A DNA stretch of 34,491 nucleotides from an uncultured Eubacteriales bacterium (lineage in GTDB: Bacteria; Bacillota; Clostridia; Oscillospirales; Oscillospiraceae). Location of the stretch: assembly GCA_900545405.1 (NCBI GenBank), contig UQYT01000027.1:1-34491 (forward strand), given 5' to 3'. Shown here piece by piece: positions 7,160 through 14,766 of this stretch. Position 1 is the first letter of the stretch. Each line of letters starts with the position of its first letter. A program made the position numbers and the translations under genes. The notes beneath the pieces were generated by a model. That model had not been told where the DNA came from. It made no database searches and saw nothing but the letters and a program-made list of their open reading frames with translations.

Positions 7160-8821
7160 ATGACCACAGATTACGCCGCGCTCGGCAGGGCGTCCCTCGA
7201 GCGGCTGCACGCGGCCACCGGGCGCGCCCGGCAGCTCCAGCTCGAGGAGCTTGAGCACATACTCGGCTGCAACGCCGCCTCGGCCTATGGGCGGAGGTAC
7301 GGCTTTTCCGACATTCGCTCGGTGGAGGACTATCAGCGCCGCGTGCCGCTCACCTGCCACGAGGACTACGAGCCATACGTGGAACGCCTGCTCGCGGGAG
7401 AGCGCGCGCAGCTCACCTGCGCCGAGCCGGTATACTACGCCATAACCTCCGGCAGCACGGGCGTGCCGAAATACGTGCCCGTCACCGCCGAGGACATGCT
7501 GGTGCACTACAACGGCATCTACGCGGGCGTGTTCGGCATGGTGCGCGAGTACTACGCCCAGGAGCAGCCCGAGGCGCTCTTCGGCAAGATATTTCAGGTG
7601 GGCGAGTTCGCCAGGACCCGGCTCCCGGGCGGGCAGATGTGCGGCGTGCGCTCGGCCTCGCTCTATCAGTGGCTGGACCGGGACGGGGGCTTCGACGCCT
7701 CAGACTACTGCGTGCCGAAGGAGGTGCTCTTCCCCGACAGGGTGGAGGACCTCACCTATGCCAAGCTCCGCTTCGCCCTGGCCGAGCGCGGGCTGACGGC
7801 CATACACGGCGTGTTCCTGCACCGCGTAGTCGCCGTGCTGGATTACGCCCGCGAGAACTGGGAGCTGCTGCTGCACGACATGGAGCACGGCACGGTGGAC
7901 GCCGCCTCGGGCCTGTCCGGGCCCTGGCGCCGGAAACTGGAGGGCTGGCTGGGCCCGGACCCGGCCCGTGCGGCTCAGCTGCGCGCCCTGCGCCCCGACG
8001 CCGAGCCCGAAGACATGGTGCGCAGGCTCTGGCCCGGCATGCGCTACATCGTAGGCGTCGGCGGCGAGAATTTCCCCGTCTACACCCGGGCGATGGAGCA
8101 GTACGCCCCCGACGTGCCCATACACCACTTCATCTACGGCGCGTCCGAGGGCTTTATCAGCATAGCTGCGGGCCTGGGCGTGCCGGACGCATACATACTG
8201 CTGCCCTACGCGGGCTTTTTCGAGTTCCTGCCGGTGGACGCGCCGGAGTGCTCCCGCCCGCTGACCGTCGGCGAGCTCGAGCCCGGGCGGAAGTATGAGC
8301 TGGTCATAACGAACCACTCGGGCCTCTACCGCTACCGGATGCAGGACGTGCTGGAGGTCTCGGGCTTTTACGGGCAATCGCCCATTTTCCGCTTCTGCTA
8401 CCGGATAAACCAGGTGCTGAACGTGGCGGACGAGAAGCTCAACACAGAGCAGCTGCGCGAGGCGCTGGACATGTTCCGGCGGCGCACGGGGCGGCGCAGG
8501 GCGGCCTTCTGCGCGCAGGAGGACTTCTCGGTCCGGCCCGGGCGCTACCTCGTCTATGTGGAGGCCCAGCCGCTCGAGAATGCCGCGCAGATAATGGACG
8601 AATGCCTCGGACGGGCCAGCTTCGGCTATCAGAGCTGCCGCAGCATGGGCGACATAGGGCCCGAGCGCGTCCGCTTTCTGCCTCCGGGCAGCTTTCAGCG
8701 CTACGAGCGGCTGCTGGCCGCGAACGGCCGGACGATGACGCAGTACAAGCCGGTGCAGATCCTCGACAGCGAGGACAAGCGGCGCTTTTTCGCCGCCGAG
8801 GCAGACAGTTTGGTAAGGTGA
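7160..8821 (+). CDS. GH3 family acyl-adenylating/conjugating enzyme
   Basis: 553 residues, close to the 550-600 of plant GH3 proteins. These enzymes belong to the firefly-luciferase/ANL superfamily: they activate a carboxylic acid as acyl-AMP and pass it to an amine, usually an amino acid. The three nucleotide motifs are present: TSGSTGVPK (96-104), YGASE (326-330) and YRYRMQDV (390-397). A C-terminal cap domain follows, ending with a conserved-looking QYKPVQIL. In plants the acids are auxin or jasmonate; bacterial substrates are mostly unknown and none can be assigned here. GGAGG precedes ATG 7160. The next gene starts 8 bases after its stop. Its place between a transporter and a signalling phosphatase suggests that it makes or inactivates a small molecule moved by the MATE protein (inference). 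Confidence 0.88.
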   Translation: MTTDYAALGRASLERLHAATGRARQLQLEELEHILGCNAASAYGRRYGFSDIRSVEDYQRRVPLTCHEDYEPYVERLLAGERAQLTCAEPVYYAITSGSTGVPKYVPVTAEDMLVHYNGIYAGVFGMVREYYAQEQPEALFGKIFQVGEFARTRLPGGQMCGVRSASLYQWLDRDGGFDASDYCVPKEVLFPDRVEDLTYAKLRFALAERGLTAIHGVFLHRVVAVLDYARENWELLLHDMEHGTVDAASGLSGPWRRKLEGWLGPDPARAAQLRALRPDAEPEDMVRRLWPGMRYIVGVGGENFPVYTRAMEQYAPDVPIHHFIYGASEGFISIAAGLGVPDAYILLPYAGFFEFLPVDAPECSRPLTVGELEPGRKYELVITNHSGLYRYRMQDVLEVSGFYGQSPIFRFCYRINQVLNVADEKLNTEQLREALDMFRRRTGRRRAAFCAQEDFSVRPGRYLVYVEAQPLENAAQIMDECLGRASFGYQSCRSMGDIGPERVRFLPPGSFQRYERLLAANGRTMTQYKPVQILDSEDKRRFFAAEADSLVR

Positions 8822-8829
8822 GGACAGAT

Positions 8830-10464
8830 ATGAGAAAGAAGCTCTCCGGGCTCTCCGCAAAGCTCATAGCCAGCGTGCTGCTGCTGAGCGTGCTGCTCTG
8901 CGGCGCCATAAGCTACATGGGCTACCGCGAGTTCACCCGCGTGCTCGAGGCCGAGTACAACCGCTCGGCCTACGAGATCGCCGAGACGGCCAAAACCTAT
9001 ATAAACGCCGACAAGCTCGGGCACTATCTCGAGACCGGCGAGGTGGACGAGGAATATCTCGAGATACAGGCCATGCTCGACAAGCTAGTCGTCTCCACAG
9101 ACAGCTATCTCATCTACGTGGTAAAGCTGACGGACGACTACTCGACCAGCACCTACATATACGACTCCGTCCACCCGGACACGGGCTTTTCGCGCTATGA
9201 GCTCGGCTACACGGCGCAGGACATGGACCCCGCCTATCGCGACGAGGTGGCCGGGATAATGACCACCGGTGAGCGGAGCGCGGTGTATTTCTACTCCTAC
9301 TCCGCGGCCTCGGGCGCGCACACCACCGCCGGAATCGCCGTGGAGGACTCCGCCGGGAACATCGTGGCGCTGCTGTGCGTGGAAAAGGCCATGACCGCGC
9401 TGGACGAGGCCCGGAGGACCTATGTGTTCAACGTCCTCGGCATAACTCTCGTCGCCGTCGCCGCCTTCCTCGCCGTGTACATTGTGTTTTTGCGCAGGCA
9501 GGTGTTCTCGCCCATACTCACCATCACCAGGGAGGCCCAGCGTTTTGCGGAGGACAATGTAGCACAGCTCGAAATTCTGGACAGAATAAAGAAGCGCGAC
9601 GAGATCGGCGTCCTCGCGCGGGTCATCGGCAAGATGGAGACGGACATCGTCCGCTATGTGGACAACCTCACCGCCGTCACCGCCGAGAAGGAGCGCATCG
9701 GCGCGGAGCTGAACGTCGCGACGCAGATACAGGCCGACATGCTGCCGCGCATCTTCCCGCCCTTCCCCGAGCGCAGCGAGTTCGACATCTACGCCACCAT
9801 GACCCCGGCGCGCGAGGTCGGCGGCGACTTCTACGACTTCTTCCTCGTGGACGACGACCACCTCGCGGTGATCATCGCCGACGTCTCCGGCAAGGGCGTG
9901 CCCGCGGCGCTCTTCATGGTCATCGCCAAGACGCTCATAAAGAACCACGCCCAGGCCGGTATGGAGCCCGCGCAGGTGTTCGAGACGGTGAACAACCAGC
10001 TGTGCGAAAACAACGAGGCCGGGATGTTCGTCACGGCCTTTCTGGGCGTGCTGGACATCCGCACCGGGCGCTTCACCTACGTGAACGCCGGGCACAACCC
10101 GCCGCTGGTGTCGCTCGGCGGGGGCGGCTACGACTGGCTCAAGAGCCGCTGCGGCTTTGTGCTGGCGGGCATGGAGGACATGCACTACAAACAGCAGGAC
10201 ATCACCCTCGCCCCCGGGGACAGCCTCTTTTTGTACACCGACGGCGTCACCGAGGCGCTAAACGGCGAAAACGAGCTCTATTCCGAGGCGCGGCTGCTGG
10301 CCTTCTTCAACCAGGGCGGCCTCTCCGAAAAGCCGCTGGCCGAGCAGCTCCGGCTGCTGCACGCCGACATCGCCGCCTTCGCCTCCGGCGCGGAGCAGGC
10401 GGACGACATCACCATGCTGCTGCTGCACATAAACGAGACGACCGGGAGGGACGAAAATGGCTGA
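8830..10464 (+). CDS. Membrane-anchored SpoIIE/RsbU-type PP2C phosphatase with sensor domain
   Basis: 544 residues. A membrane helix (about 11-31) leads to an extracytoplasmic sensor-like region of about 165 residues (32-197) rich in Tyr, Asp and Ser. A second helix (198-221), a HAMP-like segment and coiled coil (222-302), and a PP2C domain of the SpoIIE type (303-535) follow. Metal-binding acidic residues are intact: GGDFYDF (D333), ADVSGKG (D351), YTDGVTEA (D471) and ADDITML (D525-D526). It should dephosphorylate the STAS protein of the operon when an outside signal is sensed. ATG 8830 was chosen because GAGG lies 7 bases upstream and the hydrophobic helix starts right after; the frame is open further left inside GH3. 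The last 8 bases overlap the RsbW-like gene. Confidence 0.92.
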   Translation: MRKKLSGLSAKLIASVLLLSVLLCGAISYMGYREFTRVLEAEYNRSAYEIAETAKTYINADKLGHYLETGEVDEEYLEIQAMLDKLVVSTDSYLIYVVKLTDDYSTSTYIYDSVHPDTGFSRYELGYTAQDMDPAYRDEVAGIMTTGERSAVYFYSYSAASGAHTTAGIAVEDSAGNIVALLCVEKAMTALDEARRTYVFNVLGITLVAVAAFLAVYIVFLRRQVFSPILTITREAQRFAEDNVAQLEILDRIKKRDEIGVLARVIGKMETDIVRYVDNLTAVTAEKERIGAELNVATQIQADMLPRIFPPFPERSEFDIYATMTPAREVGGDFYDFFLVDDDHLAVIIADVSGKGVPAALFMVIAKTLIKNHAQAGMEPAQVFETVNNQLCENNEAGMFVTAFLGVLDIRTGRFTYVNAGHNPPLVSLGGGGYDWLKSRCGFVLAGMEDMHYKQQDITLAPGDSLFLYTDGVTEALNGENELYSEARLLAFFNQGGLSEKPLAEQLRLLHADIAAFASGAEQADDITMLLLHINETTGRDENG

Positions 10465-10863
10465 GCTGAAGATCGCCGCCGCGGCGGAGAACCTCGACGC
10501 GGTCATCGCCTTTGTCGAGGAGCAGATGCACCTGGCCGGCTGCCCGGCGCGGATGATCGCCCAGGTCGACATGGCCGTGGAGGAGATATTCGTGAACATC
10601 GCGAGCTACGCCTATCAGCCCGGCACGGGCGAGGCGGAGATAAGCTGCACCGCCGCCGGCGAGCCGCCCAGCGTAATGGTACGCTTTGCCGACAGCGGCC
10701 GCCCGTACGACCCGCTGCGGCGCGCCGACCCGGACATCACCCTCAGCGCGGAGGAGCGCGCGGTGGGCGGGCTCGGCATACTCATGGTGAAAAAGCTCAT
10801 GGACGAGACCGCCTATGAGTACGTGGACGGCAAGAACGTCCTGACCATAAAAAATACGCCTGA
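10457..10863 (+). CDS. RsbW-like serine kinase / anti-sigma factor; stop codon out of frame
   Basis: The HATPase fold is intact for about 133 residues: N-box E43-IFV-N47, G1 loop D79-S-G81 in FADSGRPYDP and G2 loop GGLGILMVKK (104-113). This is an RsbW/SpoIIAB-type kinase expected to phosphorylate the STAS protein. The last recognisable residues are NVLTIKN at the A6 run 10849-10854. In frame, reading continues to a stop at 11180-11182 (241 residues) through the terminator hairpin and 205 bases into the next gene, giving a low-complexity tail that looks like noise. In the -1 frame the sequence reads KKYA and stops at TGA 10861-10863, giving 135 residues, the usual size. The end given here assumes that frame. 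A mutation, a sequencing error or real frameshifting could all explain it. Confidence 0.8.
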
Positions 10864-10871
10864 CGCAATGC

Positions 10872-10905
10872 GGGGAGGCGGGACTTCGAGCCCGCCTCCC
10901 CTTTT
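10872..10905 (+). terminator. Terminator of the partner-switching/GH3 operon
   Basis: A perfect 11-bp stem GGGGAGGCGGG (10872-10882) / CCCGCCTCCCC (10891-10901) has an 8-base loop and is followed by TTTTG. The T run is short, so some read-through to the oxidoreductase is possible. Confidence 0.75.
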
Positions 10906-10977
10906 GCCGCCGCCACCGAATAGTTCTCGCCGTTTTACGGAGACTAACTGTGGATTTTTGAAAGCGGAGGCGGACTT

Positions 10978-12276
10978 ATGGGCTCACTTTGGGAAGAGAC
11001 CTGCGAAATACCGGGCTTTGACCGGCTGGAGGGCGACCTCAGCACCGGCGTGCTCGTCATCGGCGGCGGCATGGCCGGGGTGCTCTGCGCCCACATGCTA
11101 CGGCGCGCGGGCGTGCCCTACGCGCTGGTGGAGGCGGAAACGCTTTGCAGCGGCATCACAAAGAACACGACGGCAAAAATAACCTCCCAGCACGGCTTTA
11201 TCTATGATAAACTTATACGCATGTTCGGCACGGAGCGCGCGAGGCAGTACCTCGAGGCCAACGAGGCGGCGCTGGAGGAGTACCGCAGGCTCTGCCGGGA
11301 CATCGACTGCGGCTTTGCGGAGCGGGACGCCTTTGCCTACTCGCTCACCGACCGCGGGAAGGCCGAGCGCGAGGCCGCGGCGCTCCGGCGTCTGGGCGCT
11401 CCGGCGGAGTTCACGGCCGAGCTGCCCCTCCCCTTTTCCGTGGCCGGGGCCGTGCGCATGCCGCGCCAGGCGCAGTTCCACCCGCTCCGCTTCGTCGCTG
11501 CCGTCTCGAGGGGCCTGAACGCCTACGAGCACACGCCCGTGCGCGAGCTCATCGGCACCACGGCCGTCACCGACCGGGGCCGCATAAGGGCGGAAAAGAT
11601 AATCGTGGCCACGCATTTCCCCTTTCTCAACAAGCACGGCGGCTATTTCATCCGGCTCTATCAGCACCGCTCCTACGTCATCGCCCTCGAAAACGCCCCG
11701 CGCATCGACGGCATGTACGTGGACGAGGCGATGAAGGGCATGTCCTTCCGCGGCTACGGAAAGCTGCTGCTCGTCGGCGGCGGGGACCACCGCACGGGCC
11801 GCAGGGGCGGCTGCTGGCAGGAGCTGCGGAGCTTTGCCGCGAGGCACTACCCGGACGCCGTGGAGAAATACCACTGGGCCACCCAGGACTGCATGACGCT
11901 CGACGGCGTGCCCTACATCGGGCGCTATTCCGCCGGTACGCAGGGCCTCTACGTCGCCACGGGCTTCAACAAGTGGGGCATGACCACCTCCATGGCGGCG
12001 GCGAGGCTGCTCTGCGAGCTGGTACAGGGCCGGGACGCCCCGGGCGCGGAGGTGTTCTCCCCCGAGCGCACCTCGCTGCGGCCGCAGCTGGCCGTGAACA
12101 TGTTCGAGGCTGCCGCCTCGCTGCTGACGCCCGGTACGCGGCGCTGCCCGCACCTCGGCTGCGCGCTGAAGTGGAACCCCGTTGAGCGCAGCTGGGACTG
12201 CCCCTGCCACGGCTCCCGCTTCACCGAGGACGGCAAACTCATAGACAACCCGGCGACGGGCGACCTGAAGAAATGA
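10978..12276 (+). CDS. FAD-dependent oxidoreductase with C-terminal Rieske domain
   Basis: 432 residues. The N-terminal dinucleotide fold VIGGGMAG (27-34) with an acidic residue at the end of the next strand (VEAE) is typical of the D-amino-acid-oxidase/glycine-oxidase superfamily. FAD-contacting segments recur near KIIVATHFPF and GLYVATGFNKWGMT. The last 45 residues form a compact Rieske [2Fe-2S] site: C390-P-H392 and C408-x2-H411 in CPCHGSRF. Such DAO-Rieske fusions are common in Bacillota, but their substrate is not established. GGAGG precedes ATG 10978. The next gene starts 9 bases after the stop, so the two are co-transcribed. The protein is soluble, with no signal peptide or membrane segment. 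Confidence 0.9.
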   Translation: MGSLWEETCEIPGFDRLEGDLSTGVLVIGGGMAGVLCAHMLRRAGVPYALVEAETLCSGITKNTTAKITSQHGFIYDKLIRMFGTERARQYLEANEAALEEYRRLCRDIDCGFAERDAFAYSLTDRGKAEREAAALRRLGAPAEFTAELPLPFSVAGAVRMPRQAQFHPLRFVAAVSRGLNAYEHTPVRELIGTTAVTDRGRIRAEKIIVATHFPFLNKHGGYFIRLYQHRSYVIALENAPRIDGMYVDEAMKGMSFRGYGKLLLVGGGDHRTGRRGGCWQELRSFAARHYPDAVEKYHWATQDCMTLDGVPYIGRYSAGTQGLYVATGFNKWGMTTSMAAARLLCELVQGRDAPGAEVFSPERTSLRPQLAVNMFEAAASLLTPGTRRCPHLGCALKWNPVERSWDCPCHGSRFTEDGKLIDNPATGDLKK

Positions 12277-12285
12277 GGCGATAAC

Positions 12286-14256
12286 ATGAGCAACCACCTG
12301 TCCGGCCAGACCAGCCCCTATCTCCTGCAGCACGCGGAAAATCCCGTGGACTGGTACCCCTGGGGCGGCGAGGCCTTTCAAAAGGCCCGAGCCGAGGACA
12401 AGCCCATCTTTCTGAGCATCGGATACAGCACCTGCCACTGGTGCCACGTCATGGCGCGCGAGAGCTTTGAGGACGCGGAGACGGCGGACATTTTGAACCG
12501 GTATTTCGTCTCCATCAAGGTGGACAAGGAGGAGCGCCCGGACATAGACAGCGTATATATGGCCGTCTGCCAGGCCTTCACCGGCAACGGCGGCTGGCCG
12601 ATGAGCATCTTCATGACGCCGGAGCAGCGGCCCTTCTTCGCAGGGACGTATTTCCCCAAATACTCCCGCCGCGGTGCCATCGGGTTCCGGGACCTGCTGC
12701 TGCTCATCCACGAGAAGTGGGAGAGCGACCGCGCCTCGCTGCTGCGCTCGGCGGGCGAGATAACCGGGCTGCTCGGCCGCGCCTCCGCCGCCGCGGCTCA
12801 GGCTGACGCGACGCTGCCGGAAAAGGCGCTGGAGCTCTACCGCCGGAGCTTTGACCGGGAGTTCGGCGGCTTCGGCGCCGCGCCGAAGTTCCCCGCGCCG
12901 CACAACCTGCTGTTTCTGATGCAGCGCTATGAGAAATACGGCGACCGCGAGGCGCTGGACATGGCGGAGCTCACGCTTCAGCGCATGTACGCGGGCGGGC
13001 TCTTCGACCACATCGGCCACGGCTTTTGCCGCTACTCGACGGACCGCTGCTGGCTGGTGCCCCACTTTGAGAAGATGCTCTACGATAACGCCCTGCTCAT
13101 CCTCGCCTACTGCAAGGCGCACGAGCTCACGGGCCGGGCGCTGTATCTCGACATCGCGGAAAAGACCGCCGGTTTCGTCCTGCGCGAGATGATCGGCCCG
13201 GACGGCGGCTTTTACAGCGCCCAGGACGCGGACAGCGAGGGCGAGGAAGGCCGCTTTTACGTGTTCACGCCCGACGAGATAGAGCGCCTGCTCGGCCCCA
13301 CAGGCGGCCCCGCCTTCTGCGAGCGCTTCGGCATCACGCGCGAGGGGAACTTCGGCGCCAAGAGCATACCGAACCTCCTGCACGCCCCGGAGCTCTCCGA
13401 GAGCCGCTTCGACCCCCTCCTGCCCAAGCTGCGCGAATACCGCCGCGAACGGAGCCGCCTGCACACGGACGACAAGGTCCTGACGGCCTGGAACTCGCTG
13501 ATGATAGCGGCGCTCTGCGCCCTCTACCGGCGGAGCGGCGACCGCTCCTGGCTGGGCGCGGCGCGGCGGGCGCAGGAGTTCATCGAGCGCGAGCTCTGCG
13601 AGGGCGGCACGCTCTATGTCAGCTCCCGCGCCGGAGCGCGCAACGGCCCCGGCTTCCTCGACGACTACGCGGCCTATGCCTTCGCCCTGCTCGCGCTCTA
13701 CGACGCCACGCTGGAGCGGCCCTATCTCGAGCGCGCAGCGCAGCTTGTAAAGGCGGCGTCGGAGCAGTTTGCCGACGCCGAACACGGCGGCTATTTCCTG
13801 AGCGGCGCGGCAAATGAACAGCTCATCTTCCGGCCCAAGGAGTGCTTTGACGGCGCGATGCCCAGCGGCAACTCGCTCATGGCCTATGACCTCGTGCGAT
13901 TGAGCCAGGTCCTGCCCGAGGCCGGGACGGAGGCACCGGCGCGAGAGCAGCTGGCCTTCATGTCCGGCGAGGCGGCGCGCTATCCGGCCGGCTATGCGAT
14001 GTTCCTCGCCGCGCTCTCCGACATGGACGACCCGCCCATGCTCGTCACCGCCGTGACCATGGGCCGGGACATCGGCTCTCTGGCGCCGCACCTCCCCTCC
14101 TCCGCCGCCGTGAGGCTGCTCGATTCGCCGACGGCGGAATACAAGTCCCCGGACGGCGAGCCCGCCTTCTACGTCTGCCGCGGCCGGACCTGCCTGCCGC
14201 CCATGGACCTCAGCCGCTTCCTCGAGACGCTCGCCTCAGGGAAATATCCCTCTTGA
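12286..14256 (+). CDS. Thioredoxin domain-containing protein, YyaL/SSP411 family
   Basis: 656 residues. The N-terminal DUF255 thioredoxin-like domain (about 1-165) has the family signature SPYLLQHAENPVDWYPWG, an active-site-like C50-H-W-C53-H and VDKEERPDID. The rest is an (alpha/alpha)6 barrel like that of N-acylglucosamine 2-epimerases and glycosidases, with GGFGAAPKFP, MYAGGLFDHIGHGF and HFEKMLYDNA. The family is conserved from bacteria to man (SPATA20), but its reaction is unproven; a redox or carbohydrate role has been suggested from the folds. It is coupled to the FAD/Rieske gene (9-base gap), which favours a redox partnership (inference). Its stop codon TGA 14254-14256 lies within the -35 box of the next promoter. 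Confidence 0.92.
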   Translation: MSNHLSGQTSPYLLQHAENPVDWYPWGGEAFQKARAEDKPIFLSIGYSTCHWCHVMARESFEDAETADILNRYFVSIKVDKEERPDIDSVYMAVCQAFTGNGGWPMSIFMTPEQRPFFAGTYFPKYSRRGAIGFRDLLLLIHEKWESDRASLLRSAGEITGLLGRASAAAAQADATLPEKALELYRRSFDREFGGFGAAPKFPAPHNLLFLMQRYEKYGDREALDMAELTLQRMYAGGLFDHIGHGFCRYSTDRCWLVPHFEKMLYDNALLILAYCKAHELTGRALYLDIAEKTAGFVLREMIGPDGGFYSAQDADSEGEEGRFYVFTPDEIERLLGPTGGPAFCERFGITREGNFGAKSIPNLLHAPELSESRFDPLLPKLREYRRERSRLHTDDKVLTAWNSLMIAALCALYRRSGDRSWLGAARRAQEFIERELCEGGTLYVSSRAGARNGPGFLDDYAAYAFALLALYDATLERPYLERAAQLVKAASEQFADAEHGGYFLSGAANEQLIFRPKECFDGAMPSGNSLMAYDLVRLSQVLPEAGTEAPAREQLAFMSGEAARYPAGYAMFLAALSDMDDPPMLVTAVTMGRDIGSLAPHLPSSAAVRLLDSPTAEYKSPDGEPAFYVCRGRTCLPPMDLSRFLETLASGKYPS

Positions 14257-14303
14257 CAAAAGTACGATTTCGTACTATCATGCCCCAGGTACGATTTCGT
14301 ACT
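14253..14303 (+). promoter_or_regulatory. Promoter with two MarR-type operators
   Basis: TTGACA (14253-14258), a 17-base spacer and TATCAT (14276-14281) form a strong promoter. The 16-base palindrome AGTACGATTTCGTACT (14261-14276; arms AGTACGA/TCGTACT) fills the spacer. A second copy, GTACGATTTCGTACT (14289-14303), covers the start of the transcript just before the AGGAGG site at 14305-14310. The copies are 27 bp apart. Occupancy of either would block transcription, which fits autorepression by the MarR protein encoded next. Confidence 0.88.
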
Positions 14304-14316
14304 CAGGAGGCGTGAC

Positions 14317-14754
14317 ATGGACAACAGGACGTTGGAAAAACTGCACCGCATCAACTATCTCATCGCGGAGACTGACGCGCTCTATCACCAGGCGTCGCTC
14401 AAGCTCGGCATCTCGGACAGCGCAATGCGCGTGCTTTACACGGTATACGACTGCGGCGGGAGCTGCCAGCTCAGCGACATATACAAGCGCTCCGGCATCA
14501 GCAAGCAGACCGTGAACTCCGCATTGCGCAAGCTGGAGGCCGACGGGGTGATATACCTCGAGCCCGAGGCGGGCCGCGGCAAGCGCGTGCGGCTCACGAG
14601 CTCCGGCGAGGACTACGTTTCCCGCACGGCGGCGCGGCTCTACGAGGCCGAGTGCGAGGCCCTCTCCACCTGGTCCGCCGGGGAGATAGACGCGCACATC
14701 AGCCTGCTCGAGAAATACGCCGCCTCCCTCGGCGAGCAGCTAAAGCGGCTTTAA
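14317..14754 (+). CDS. MarR family transcriptional repressor
   Basis: 145 residues with the MarR winged-helix layout: an N-terminal dimer helix, SDSAMRVLYTVYDCGGSCQLSDIYKRSG, recognition helix ISKQTVNSALRKLEADGVI, the wing LEPEAGRGKRVRLTSSGEDY, and a C-terminal dimer helix. MarR proteins are dimers that bind palindromes and leave DNA when a ligand binds, often a compound exported by the neighbouring pump. AGGAGG lies 6 bases before ATG 14317. The MATE gene starts 12 bases after the stop, so regulator and exporter form one operon under the operators at 14261-14303. The ligand is unknown. No Cys pair suggesting an OhrR-like redox sensor stands out. Confidence 0.93.
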   Translation: MDNRTLEKLHRINYLIAETDALYHQASLKLGISDSAMRVLYTVYDCGGSCQLSDIYKRSGISKQTVNSALRKLEADGVIYLEPEAGRGKRVRLTSSGEDYVSRTAARLYEAECEALSTWSAGEIDAHISLLEKYAASLGEQLKRL

Positions 14755-14766
14755 GGCAGGTGCGGC

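Noticed and set aside
10864..11182. C-terminal extension of the RsbW-like protein as a real domain
   Set aside because: It translates a terminator hairpin and an alternative frame of the next gene, giving Pro/Ser/Arg-rich sequence without fold features.
11098..14091. Leftward open frame of 997 codons opposite the oxidoreductase and YyaL-type genes
   Set aside because: High GC with few antisense stops; the sequence is rich in Arg, Ala, Val and His with no domain, and the + strand genes have clear motifs and ribosome binding sites.
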